Origin: Botryosphaeria dothidea
Taxonomy: Eukaryota; Ascomycota; Dothideomycetes; Botryosphaeriales; Botryosphaeriaceae
Assembly: GCA_011503125.2 (NCBI GenBank)
Contig: WWBZ02000001.1
Coordinates: 1,922,001-1,986,000, forward strand
Direction of reading: 5' to 3'
Length of the DNA stretch: 64,000 nt
This document shows, piece after piece, positions 38,097-48,705 of the stretch (the stretch's first letter is position 1; every line of letters starts with the position of its first letter). Under the pieces are notes generated by a model. The model saw nothing but the letters and a program-made list of their open reading frames with translations, did no database searches and was not told the DNA's origin. The position numbers and the translations under genes are program-made.

Positions 38097-39565
38097 ATGT
38101 CTTCGCAACTGAAAGGAAAACACGTTGTTGTCATCGGGTTCGTATGACATATTCAAACAAGACTTTGAGGGAGGGACGCTGACCATCACAGCGCTGGAGT
38201 GATAGGCCTTCAGACAGCTATTACGCTTCTGGAAGCTGGCGCTGCCGTTACTATCGTTGCAAAGCATGTCCCGGGAGACAAGTCCATCGACTACACATCG
38301 CCTTGGTATGTTGAGAAGCCGCTTTTCCAACAGCTTCCTTTGACCTTGCTCCCTCTCTTGCCTCTTTCCTTTCCTCTCGAATCGGGACTGTCCCTCATAT
38401 TCGTGTTCCTGCTGCTGATTCCATTAGGGCTGGCGCACAATGGCGGACCCACGCTCTGAACGAAGACAAAGAAATCCAACAGTGGGACATAGAGAGCTAC
38501 AACGTATGGCTTGACTGGATTGGGAAGGAGAAGAGCCAAGCCGCTTTTGCAACAAATTCCGGTCTCGAGGTAAGACCCCTCTGTCACCGTCGTGCTGAAC
38601 AGATACTGATCTCTGGTAGAAATTCCACAGCATCTTCTATTGGTGAGTCTGCTGACGAGAAAGCACGCTTCTTACAGCACATGTCCAATCCCGTGTCTCC
38701 CATAATTCACCCCACAGCCGATCTCGCATTCTCATTCTTGGAATACTCCAGGACTGCTCCCGATTCGGAAATTGCCTCCGGACCCCGCAGCGCATGGTGG
38801 GCACCATTCATGCGTAACTTCAAGGAAATCGAGCCTTCTTCTCTTCCCGCCGGCGTCCATGCCGGCGCCACCTACGACGCCGTCACGATAGACACCGGTG
38901 TCTACCTCCCCTTCCTCCTTTCCCGCGCCCGCTCCCTCGGCGCATTCCTCATCGAAGCCGCTCTCCCCACCACCACCGCCGGCCTCCCCGGCGCCCTCAG
39001 CACCGCAACCCGTCTCCTCCCCGCGTACGGCATCAACACGCCCGTCGACGCCTTCGTCAACGCCAGCGGCATCCTCGCCCGCTCGCTCGTCCCCGACCCG
39101 GCCGTGTACCCCATCCGCGGGCAGACCGTGCTCGTCCGCGGCCTGCCCAAGGCGCTGTCGACGTGCTGGCGCCCGGATGGCCTGAGCTATGTGATTCCCC
39201 GTGCGACGAGCAGGACGACGGTGCTCGGAGGGACGAAGGAGGCGGACGACTGGCGCGCCGAGCCGGACCCGCAGACCACCAACGACATCTTGGAGCGGTG
39301 CAAGGCGTTCGCGCCGGAGCTGCTGAACGAGAAGGGCGAGTTTGATGTGCTGAGCGTGAACGTTGGGCACAGGCCGGGCAGGAGAGGCGGACCGAGGATA
39401 GAGGTGGAGGAGGTGAGGGTCGACGGGGCGGGGAGGGCGGTGCCGGTCTGTCATGAGTATGGGCATGCGGGCGCGGGATATCAGAATGCGTTCGGGAGTG
39501 CGAAAAAGGCGTTGAAGTTGCTGGAGGAGCATTTTGAGAGGAAGAGGGGCGGTGCTAAGCTGTAA
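38097..39565 (+). CDS. D-amino-acid oxidase (FAD), PTS1 ending AKL
   Basis: Five exons, 38097-38137, 38192-38305, 38428-38569, 38620-38642 and 38752-39565, give 377 residues. Joining exons 1 and 2 makes the dinucleotide-binding motif VVIGAGVIG (G14-G19); the donor there is a weak GTTCGT, but it alone restores the motif. DYTSPWAGAQW is the oxidase signature after the FAD motif. C-terminal features include PIRGQTVLVRG, YVIPRATSRTTVLGGT, and GHRPGRRGGPRIE with the HEYGHAGAGYQNAFGSA FAD-binding end. The protein terminates GGAKL; AKL is a functional PTS1, so it is expected in peroxisomes. The enzyme oxidises D-amino acids to 2-oxo acids, ammonia and hydrogen peroxide; a D-aspartate oxidase is also possible. 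The small exon 4 join is less certain. Confidence 0.85.
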
Positions 39566-39728
39566 TTTGGTGCGGCAAAACCCGTGTGATGAAGTGATCA
39601 GAGCAATCCCCCCAGTGCACGATGCTTTCAAATTCATGCTCTTTCACTTCAAGCTACAATCATTGTTCACAGTCATTCCTCCCTAAATTTAAGTTCTCAC
39701 GGGCAAAGAGCATAATCAAAGAAGCCGC

Positions 39729-40700
39729 TTACGCGCCCCACAAATGACTGTTGATGGAGGAGACGTTGTAATCGACCAACACCAAATTTTCGGGAACCAT
39801 CTCTCTCCACGGATGTGGGTATACTGCCCAGCCCCCAAGCTGGCCCACCTGCGGGTTCAAAATCCCGATCTCGTTATTTTCGAGAAACCCGTGGCAGAAA
39901 GGGCATACACACCGCATGCGCACTTGGTTGACGTTCCTGCCACAGCTTTCACAATCTGCCACCTGGTGCTTGTCAGTGTCCTCAATTTCAGAGCACAGAA
40001 CCGGGACTCACAATGGTTCTGATCTGCTGCATCGCTTTAGCGAGGTCTTCGGCGGGGGCGATACGGTAGAACCTTTTCCTGTCTGTGCGATCCTCCGTGC
40101 TTGCCGTCATTCGCAAGTCCCGGTCGAAACAGGAACGGCAGATATAAGGCCCCAGCCAGCGATCGCGTGGCGTACATCTACACGTGTGTGTTTTGTCCGC
40201 TGGCTGGCAGTCCTCACATCTCCACACACTGAAAGGCTGCATATCTTCTTCGTTGAGTGGGCCGCCCGTGTGAAGGTTCATGATATCAGAAATTCCAACT
40301 CGACAGTTCTGTTCTCTATTAGCGCTCCTGTACTGGGTCAAATGACTCGGGCAATGCTCACCAGACAAGTCTTGCAGCCGCAACGCGTGCAAAACCCATA
40401 TGGTTCCACACAATAGAATCTTTGGTGCGGAGTGACTTCCAGAGATCTTATTGCCATGTTCAGCTCCTTCATTTTGTCTTCACGCCGACGCCAATATTCG
40501 GCTCTCTTGCGCCATCCTGATCCTTCGCATCTTGTTTGAGCTTTCAGGTTCCTTAGAGAAGACGAGTCGCAATCCCAGAGAATAAGCCGCCTGGTATGGG
40601 TGTCTGTGGCGGCAACGTTCAAGAGATCCCGAGTTGTGAGGTGATTGGCAATATATTTGAAGATTGGGTATGCTACGAGCAGGTCCCACAGGTCCGGCAT
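39729..40700 (-). CDS. Cys-rich F-box-like orphan protein, copy A
   Basis: Exons 40700-40362, 40308-40012 and 39962-39729, all joined in phase 0, give 289 residues. The N-terminus resembles an F-box (IFKYIANHLTTRDLLNVAATDTHTR). After that come several cysteine pairs likely to bind zinc: CTRCGCKTCLNCR, WRCEDCQ, CRCTPRDR with YICRSCFDRDL, CESCGRN and CVCPFCHGF. F-box proteins normally link substrates to an SCF ubiquitin ligase through Skp1, but that role is only inferred. The adjacent upstream gene has the same exon layout and the same ordered cysteine motifs, so the two are tandem duplicates. The family is otherwise unknown to me. Confidence 0.68.
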
Positions 40701-41059
40701 TTTCTGTGGTGCTGTAAGTATCTTTTAGTCAAGTCTTTTCTTTCTGAATTCCCAAAGGACCATCGAGCGATCAGTATTTTAGATGTTAATTAGAAAGACT
40801 CCTGTGAAGCAGTTCACGGACAAATCTGCAATCCGTCGAGGTTCCAGCGTCTTTGTGTGACATTTGCTGTCTCCTTTGATTTTCAAATTCCTTTATTGGA
40901 TTCCTTTCAGGACTGTCCTTCTATCACATTCATAGCTTTTAGAGTTTGCTAAAGTCACTTTGCCCATGCCACCATAAACGTCATCGGCGTGCGAATTAAT
41001 GCTTTCCCAAAGAGCAATCCCACATCCAGCTAGTATCCGCCTGCTTCTGATACTGGAGA
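40701..41059. promoter_or_regulatory. spacer between the tandem F-box-like copies
   Basis: These 359 bases are AT-rich and contain the promoter of copy A. They end where the in-frame tail after the stop of copy B stops. No gene was seen. Confidence 0.4.
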
Positions 41060-42122
41060 TCATGAAAGTCTTCTCTTCTTCGAGCTCCTTCCTTCGTCAG
41101 CCTCGCCAGGATCGGACAAGCTCTCGTTGTCAGCATCTTCGACTCCAGAGTCAGCAGTGATTTCTTCCGTATTCTCCTCCTCTGGCTCTATAATGTCATC
41201 CTCCAGGTGTTAGTCTTCCTCTGAACCGTTTCCCTCCTCAACCAACTGGTTTAGCTCTTCCAGACGTTGGTCAGGCACTCTACCACCACAGAATGGACAC
41301 CACGCGTTCATATGAACGTTTCCAGACTCCTCATTGCACTCGTGACAATTTGCGACCTATTTCATCATTAGCAAGCTCCATCAAAAAAAGAAAACAGTCC
41401 ACTAATTACCTGGAGAGTGTTCTCGTCGTCGTCGAAAAAGTATCCCCTCTCATGCCTCTGGTGGAAGTAACTGAATGTGCCCAGTCCAGCCTTCTGAAGA
41501 TCTTTGTCGAAGCAATGGAAGCAAACATTGTTCTGGCGACTGTAGCGGCCTTTGAGTGGATTGCGGCCGCATGAGCAGAGGTGGTCCTCGTTCGCCGGCT
41601 CGCAAAGCCTGCAGGCAAAGGTGAGAGTCCCCCTGAGGTTGACATCAAGGCGGTAGAAATGGTCAATGCCGAGGAGCTTCTGGGCGGTTGCAACATCTAT
41701 GCGGCATCGCTGGAGTATATTATTAGTGGAAAAATGCAATACTGGTCCTTGGTTGGGGGGGAGGGGGTACTTACAACGCAGACTCGACGCCCGCATTGTC
41801 CACATGGCGCTTGTCTTCTCGAGCATGGCCGTGATGGAATCTTCTGAAGATCATCGGTCTCCTCAAGCTCCCCGCCCATGTCCATGTGTAGGTTCTGCCT
41901 GACCTCGATCCCGTAATGATCGCAGAGAGCTAAGCGGCGCACGTTCTGCTCGCTCTCAGGGCAAGGGATGACGCGTGATGTCCACTCGCCTCCGAAGACC
42001 TTTGCAAGGTTAGAGTGGTCTGCTGGAGTAAGGTGGCTCAGAAGAGGCTTTCCAGTCGCGTAATCCGCAAGGAGGTTGATGACACGGAAAAGGTTCGACA
42101 TGCTGGAGGCGTGTATGTGCAA
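41060..42122 (-). CDS. Cys-rich F-box-like orphan protein, copy B, with in-frame stop before an open acidic tail
   Basis: Exons 42122-41775, 41709-41410 and 41356-41210 give 264 residues (257 if translation begins at the second Met, 42101). All joins are phase 0, as in copy A. Shared motifs are CGQCGRRVCVRCR, ACRLCEPA, CSCGRN with VCFHCFDKDL, CHECNEES and AWCPFCGGR. Translation stops at TAA 41212-41210 after NGSEED. The same frame then stays open for 49 codons to TGA at 41060-41062, encoding a strongly acidic tail ending SSKKRRLS, a nuclear-signal-like cluster. The tail is included in these coordinates. Either the stop is a recent nonsense change, or it is removed by a 42-base intron (candidate GTTGAG to GGAG, with a CTAAC branch-like site covering the stop), or it is bypassed. 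Confidence 0.62.
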
Positions 42123-42777
42123 AGTGTAGGAGTCGATTGTGTATCGTGGTGTGGTTCAGAAGGAAATTGTGGGTCTGAATGAAGTTGATCTTGCGAGTGG
42201 ACTATGGAAAGGTGTTGGAAGTATATTTGGGAGGGGTTATGTAGATCTAGGTTCAGTCTAAAAGGCTAAGAATTCTGTAAAAAGTGTTAACGTGGTCTCT
42301 GCGGTGGTGAATGCCAGGGTCAGTTCATGTGAATGCCTGTGTCTATCAGACCCTTGAAGGTATCGTTCTTGGATGGACCTTCAACTTAACTGTCTTCCGT
42401 CCACTGCACCTCAAGGGTTGACGATTGGGAGATACAATAATCACCCATCCTTCTCTTTCCTTCTGGTTCAAACTCCATAAAGCAGGTTGATCACGTCTCA
42501 GAATGGCCACTCGCCATTCACGCGCTTGGAGTGATAAAAAAAAAAAAGGACCACCCTCAGACAGGCGTAACTCATGTCTTAGTCAACGGCAACTTCATCA
42601 GATAGATAGACACTTAAGTTCTTTAGGGGCTGCGGCACCTGATACCATAGCACCATCGCTTCTCTGCTAAGCAAATTCCTTCAAGAGCTCTACCGGCCGC
42701 AATCATTGGAAGATCCGTCATACAGCTCTGCGGAGATTGAGCATGCACTTATTCAGCGCCAGGCGAACGTCATCACT
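42123..42777. promoter_or_regulatory. upstream region of copy B and 3' flank of the Nudix gene
   Basis: The 655-base spacer includes a run of A residues near 42536-42547. No gene or specific element was recognised. Confidence 0.35.
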
Positions 42778-43764
42778 TCATCCGCGGAGTTTCCCTTCCT
42801 TCCGGAGGCCCTCATAGATTGCCCACGCACCCAGAGCTTTGGCGTCTCTGCCACCCTCTTTCCATAGATCCTCCAATCGCACCAGCTTGAGTGTGATCTT
42901 CTCCTCATGGTCCCTGATTCCAGTCAACTTGCCCTGCCACTCCTTTAATGTCTCCCTCTTTACTCTGCGCTGGTGCAGGAACAGCGGGATAAACTCGTCG
43001 CATCCACCCGCGCTAGGGTACATCGCTTTGTGCAGTGTCTCACCCGTGTTGTCTTCCGTTGACGGTAATGCAAGAGCAGTCAGGTCAATGAGTTGATCCT
43101 CCGGTACCTTCATTCCAGTCTCCTCCTCAATCTCCTTCGCTGCACCGCCTACAAAAGTGCCGCTGTCATCCAGCATGCCGGCCGGCAGCTCTACAAAGGA
43201 TAGAGAACCGGCAGGTATACGCGGCTGTATCGTCAAGATAACGTACTTGTCCTGTTCCGTATTCTCGGGAACGTCGTCGGACTGAAGGATGAGCTATTTA
43301 TGGTCTTAGTCAACGAATGCGCTCAGTAAGCTAGCTGAGGTAGTGCTTACCAGCATCCCGACGCTACCACCACGAAGGAATATGGAACCTGGTAGGTATT
43401 CTCCCTTATCGTTCGTGACCTCCGCCTTCAGCTTCACGAAGCCGAGCTTGGTCTTGCTGAACCAGTCGCATGCCTGGATGTCGATCTTGCGGAGCTTGTA
43501 GGGCGCATCGTGGAAGACGTGGTTCTTGTTCTGCTGCTGGGCAAGCGAGTGTTGGACAGTTGCTATCCAGTTCTTGAAGGCGGTAAAGGTGAGCAATTGA
43601 TCGCGCGTGATGTCGTTGGTGAGATTGATGGTGCACTCGGGCGACGAGTTGGGAAGGACGAAGGATGACATGGCTCTGACATGTGGGACGCGGGGGGTTC
43701 GGAGATGTCGAGTGATTAACCTGAGTCGAGAGAACATCCGGAGAGCGCGGGGCAATGGAAGCAA
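42778..43764 (-). CDS. Nudix hydrolase, ADP-sugar pyrophosphatase type
   Basis: Exons 43764-43351 and 43293-42778 give 309 residues. The Nudix box reads GMLDDSGTFVGGAAKEIEEETGM, in two parts: the GMLDDSG loop, then KEIEEETGM, which supplies the metal-binding glutamates (consensus REUXEE; Arg is Lys and the first Glu is Gly, as in the sub-family with ELPAGMLD before the box). Other family segments are VYxLTIQPRIPAG-like VILTIQPRIPAG and GCDEFIPLFLHQR. Such enzymes cleave ADP-ribose or ADP-glucose to AMP plus sugar phosphate. From the first Met the N-terminus is very basic without acids (MLPLPRALRMFSRLRLITRH), like a mitochondrial leader; a second Met at 43671 would give a cytosolic form. Confidence 0.85.
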
Positions 43765-44129
43765 GGCTAGGCTTCATGATGCTGGTGAGGGATTCGAGTG
43801 GGAGCTGCCTGGAATGACGTCGCAGCAAATCAGTCAGCTGCTCAATGATTCAGCCCTGCAATGACTCGTGCGCTTCAACTCAGCCCCTCGCACTACTTCC
43901 GTTCTCACATCATCACATCACATCATCAACGAATTCGAGAATCATCGTGTCTCGGGCGTCCGATTTGCTCGGCCCTTTCATTTTCTACAGACTTCCCCTG
44001 CACGCCACTGAAAATCTTCAAAAAAAAACTCCGATGCACACAGTGACACCTGAAGCATCCACCCTAACCGACAAAGAAAATCCAAGATACTTCAACGCCC
44101 ATTCGATCCAAAATACTACGGCTAGACAT
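43765..44129. other. spacer between the Nudix and terpene synthase genes
   Basis: The 365 bases hold the Nudix promoter and the terpene synthase 3' end. No gene was recognised. Confidence 0.4.
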
Positions 44130-45513
44130 CTACAACGGAAGCTCCAGGATTCGGGTCTGGCGTACAATATCGCCCTCGTCCTGCTTCAGATACCGCCCGC
44201 TTTTGAATCTAAGGTACGCTCGTCAATATGCATTTCCTCTTGTCTTGTTGAAGGGATGCACTCACTCCCAATAATGATCGCCAATGGCTATGTCGCGACA
44301 TCCACAGCAGTATTTGAGCACTTCTCGGTCTACCTTTTCACCCCAAGTAGGCATTTCCGCAAGGGCACGATACCATTCCTTGTAGAGGCGGTTGACCATT
44401 TCACCGAGAGCGTCGACTGCTTGTTGTTCCGACAAACCTTTGCGCCGATAAATGAAGATGACGTTGTGCTCAACACCTTGGATCAGGTCTTTCCGATATG
44501 AGACCATGTCATTTCCACTGCTGTTGATGAGCAACGCGTCAAAGAATTGTGGGTTGACTCTTACAGTGCTGTCATGTCGGCTGAAATCCTCCTCAATGCG
44601 GTTATTGCCTGGGCATTGAACACGTATTGTGGCAGTTTGATTCCATGAGCAAATCTTTCCGGAGCCATGTCAGCAAATGAAGTCGCAATACTTGATGAAT
44701 CCACATACTCAATGAGCTCTTGCGTTGGAAATACCCCAATTGAGCGTCTCCTGAAGTCCATGTACTCCTCCACATTCAGATTCAACGATTCGGAAGCGAC
44801 ATTAACCTGACCGAGTACGGCATCGAAATACCCCTTCATCGAGTCTTTGTACCTTTGTTGGAGCCCAGGCGATGCTCTCTGTATCCACGTCAGTAATTGG
44901 CAGCGACAAGTGACAGGTCTACAGACCTTGGTCTAGAAGATTGGGTCTGGCACTTACTTTCTGGAAACAGAACCAATTGTATTGGTAAACCCACCTGAGC
45001 GGATATTCTTCAACCGAGACAATAGGATGTCCATCCTCCATTGTGGCGAACGTGGCATCACATTCCACTTTGGCACTTTCGTAGTCGTTCTGAAGATGGC
45101 CTTCATCGAACTCTTGACAATAGTAAGTACAGGAACTCAAACAAAACGACCTTTACTTACGGTCATCGAAGAAGAAGATCCAGTGCAGCCAATCGACGAC
45201 AACTCGCAGCGCCTCCTCATCGGCATCGGGTATCCATAGCGCGGCCAAATATGTGAAGTCCGCCTTTGAATTTCGTCGGGCTGCCTTCTCGTCCAGACGG
45301 AGTATTTCCGCAATCCATTCCTCGGACTCCCGCTTGACTTTGCTGTAATGGGGATTTGTTCGTGGCTCGATGGACATGAACGAGGCAAACATGTCCGGTA
45401 TGCGGACAAACCTCCTGTACAGAAAGAGTCAGACATCTGCGGGCACCGCCAACACAACCTGCTACTCACTTCGGTTTATCGCCGCCGTTGATGGTGATCT
45501 CGCCGACTGCCAT
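44130..45513 (-). CDS. class I terpene synthase (sesquiterpene-cyclase-like)
   Basis: Six exons, 45513-45470, 45414-45161, 45112-44958, 44878-44565, 44520-44266 and 44208-44130, give 366 residues, a usual length for fungal sesquiterpene synthases. Joining exons 2 and 3 makes the aspartate-rich metal motif FFFDDQFDEGHL (D98, D99, D102). Joining exons 4 and 5 makes the NSE motif NDMVSYRKD (N259, S263, D267; the last position is usually Glu). The final join gives HYWEFKSGRYL, with the C-terminal RY pair that senses diphosphate. These motifs bind three magnesium ions and ionise a prenyl diphosphate, most likely farnesyl diphosphate; the product cannot be predicted. No intact P450, transporter or regulator lies next to it, so it appears solitary or the remnant of a cluster. 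Confidence 0.92.
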
Positions 45514-48500
45514 GATTTATGCTGCGACTGTTGAGCAATGAGAATCGATTGCGATGGTGGATTTGATCGGAAGTAGGCTCGTCAGTCGCCCTTATATCCA
45601 TCTCCTACATTCATTCTAAGGCAGCTATTTTGAGCCTCATGTTGTAATCAGTTTTGAGCCGCAAGACTCGCCGTAGGAGACCCAACAGATACAACGTTGA
45701 AGCGCCGATCGACAGGCAAATGCTCCCATGACCAACGCCCACAAACTCAGGTCCAGGAAATATGCGCCGGGGCACATGGTGTAGGCCGAATCCTCTGTCT
45801 GGATCCGGCCTACCGTGGATGACGCCGTTGTAGGGCTGTCCAGTGGGCAGCGGTATCTCCGCCCCGTATCGGCGGGTCATGCACGAAACCCTGGGAATTC
45901 TTCACAGATCTAGGGCCCTTATCAGACCGTTTTTCTCACATCGAGGCGAAGTAATCCGTATCGTGATGGGATCGGCACTGGGGTAGCTCATTCCGCTAAT
46001 CATTCCCAGCTCCGGGCAAAGGGTATCCGGCCCCCACGTAGCTTGTTCGCGTCAGCAATGCTCCGTAGCCGAGCACGCCGCAATGAAAAGATGGAAGAAA
46101 ATGTTCGTACGCTAGGCTTCCATTCGTTGTCAGGCACACGCCTTTCTAATTTTGGCTGATTAGCAACCGCCAGTAAAAATTGACACCGCCAGTTTCCATT
46201 GCTACGCCGATGTACATCCAAGGGTCATAGCGCCCTGCTTCGTCTTTCTCAATAAATGGTGTTACTACGCCCCGTTGCCTCGAATACTGCCGAAAGGACC
46301 GAAGGACGTCTCGGTACTACTCGTGCTTTCCAGAAGTGATGACAAACTACCGGCACAGGCAACAACTCGTCTAGGCTCCCGTTGCGGCCAAATTCCTCCA
46401 TCAGGACATTCTTCAACGGGCCCCTTCTTCTTGGGCGGCCTCAATCCCACCATCAGCCGGAGTCTGAACCTCTGCAATGGCCGAACTCCGTTCGCCACAC
46501 CGTAGTCAATTCTAGGCTAGGCTTTAGATGCCAAGCTCCTTGCTAGTCGGAAGCGCTGGAAACTTCCTTGCCAGATCCAATCAAGTAGCACTTCATCCGA
46601 ACTGTCGCCAATCGCGCTTCCAAGGACCAAAATTCAACCCGTGCCGCATCCGTGCCGCGTCATCGGTGACCATTTAGCCCTATTCTTCCACTCTTGCGGC
46701 GCGTTCGACCGTTCGACCATGATTCAGTTCCGAACAGCGCGAGGCTGAATACTCCGTTTATGGGCTTCAGGCTCTCTAAAAGGCGGCGGCGAACTCAACA
46801 ATGCTCATGTGGAAGCGGCGTGAGTAAGCCACATGCAGACAAATTTTCCACCCATTGACAAGAAACTCACGTACGATTCGCTGGCGGATATCGGTGGTAG
46901 AGACCTTAGGGCAAAGAAGGCCAATTCAAGACTGGGGCTTCGGGGGCTCTATGTGATTATCGCATTCGGCTCCAGCACCCCTCTCCAGTTTTTGCCTTGC
47001 GGTTGGCGGCGGGAGGAGCTAGTGTCGTGGTGTACGAGCAGGAATTGCAGGGTGGGCCTTGCTGCAGCAGAGGAGAACCGTAGCTGGCGGTCAGCGGCGA
47101 CGCCCTTCAACAAACCTTACTTCATGGGGTTCGAGGCAATCAGCCGGACAGCCTTGTCACCAGAAATTCTCGACTGCTCATACACACAAAGATGAACGCG
47201 TATTGTGGCAGTGATGTTAACTAATTGTTTCCAGAGATTGGTTTAGCAGAATGATGAATGCGTATGGTCCCACAGCTTTTTGGCGAGAGGATTGTGGGCT
47301 TGGTCTGTCATACGTTACAGCATAGGTCACGAACTTGTTTGCACTGGAATGCCGGCTGACCTTGTTGGCTCGTAACCAAAAACTTACCTCATCACTACAT
47401 AGCAAGAGTTTCACTAAGCGAAGTCACAAGTGTATGGTACAATTTCTGAAGAGCATACTTGCTGGCTACAGCATAGCTGTAGCTGAACGGAGCCAGTTGT
47501 CTGTACCTGCGAGGAGCTTGACTAGCGGTAGTTGAACCTTGCTTGGCCCCCGGCCCAGCCCAACCAGTAGAGGCCGTTTGCTCCGGTTACATGCTTAGAC
47601 CATAGATGCAGATTACGTTTAATCTTTCTCTCTTCCGTGACTCTTTGAGTACTGATTGGTTAGTGTACCATCTGCATGATCATAGAACGCTACTGACTTC
47701 TAATGAGACTGAACAAGAACCATTGGCCCTTCTTGGGAATTCACAGAGTCTAAAAGTGAGAACATTAATGAAAGTACACGGAGTCACCGAGGCTTGCCAA
47801 AACGCTGATAACCGCACAAAATATGACGAACGGCAATGGAAATTACTGTAGAACATAGAATATAATTATGCTGCAAAAGTTCAAGTAACCGCGCAAACGC
47901 CTGAGTGGGAATGCCACCTACTCACATTAAAGCGGAGATCGTAATATCAATAGAGGTAGAAAGAGTGTGCAGCCTCACTATCTAGACTGTACGGTCTCCG
48001 ATATTTTGATTGCTCCAACGTTGCACCTGGAAGACACTACCAATGTTAGGATCTTCGCTGCACTTTGTCCGGTTGCATGACTCGCAATTTGCTATTCCAT
48101 TGTTACCCGCATCAAAATTTCAGTAAGTCTAGCTGATAGTATCATGCGGTAAGAACTAACAACCTCCGACCTCAGGATCAAGCCCCTTCTCCGTCGAAAG
48201 ACCAAAGAATTTTCGAATCCAGGCAGGTATGTAAGCAATGCACCAGGGCTGCGATGCTCCGGAGGCTTGTGGCGTTTGCATTTTGCTGGACTCGGAAAAT
48301 TTCTCTCATGAAACTGCGCGTGATGGACGGGAAGAAGAGTTCTTGCAATGAGCTGTAGTGCAGAGCCCCGGGACACGTATGGCCGTACCGAAGACTTTCT
48401 TGAAGTGTCTGCTTGAGGACCCCTCGAATTTGGAAATAATATATTTCACTTGCGTTTCCAAGTGATCTGGTGACACTTTGTTGCTTTAAAACGCGATTGG

Positions 48501-48705
48501 CCTTTGTGTGAACTTGCAACCACTTTGAGCAAGACATCATTGTTTGGGCCTTCGAGTGTCTTCTCAGCAAATCGGAGCTAGCATGTTGAATGAGGAAGTA
48601 AGATACCGCATTTAGACCTTTTTCAAGGTGCCCATGGTATCAGCGAGAGGAAATTTTCATTTTCCGGCTTACGTGGCATTCCATTTTCTCAACATGAGAG
48701 TAAGA
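45514..48705. other. 3.2-kb region with no intact gene, possible relics
   Basis: This lies upstream of the terpene synthase. No open frame above about 130 codons is convincing. Around 46955-47090 (plus) a short stretch reads VIIAFGS and then, two bases out of frame, FALRLAAGGASVVVYEQE, like the first beta-alpha-beta unit of an FAD-dependent oxidoreductase. Around 48178-48570 (minus) is a 130-codon open frame with no recognised fold. The terpene synthase promoter should be in the first few hundred bases. Confidence 0.4.

Noticed and set aside
38732..39637. 301-codon minus-strand frame opposite the D-amino-acid oxidase
   Set aside because: Antisense shadow in GC-rich codons; the plus strand has clear oxidase motifs.
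48178..48570. Minus-strand 130-codon open frame with VLKQTLQESLRYGHTCPG, like a P450 K-helix (ExxR)
   Set aside because: Nothing resembling the PERF or heme-binding Cys region follows in any frame, and other frames are equally open; the match is too short.
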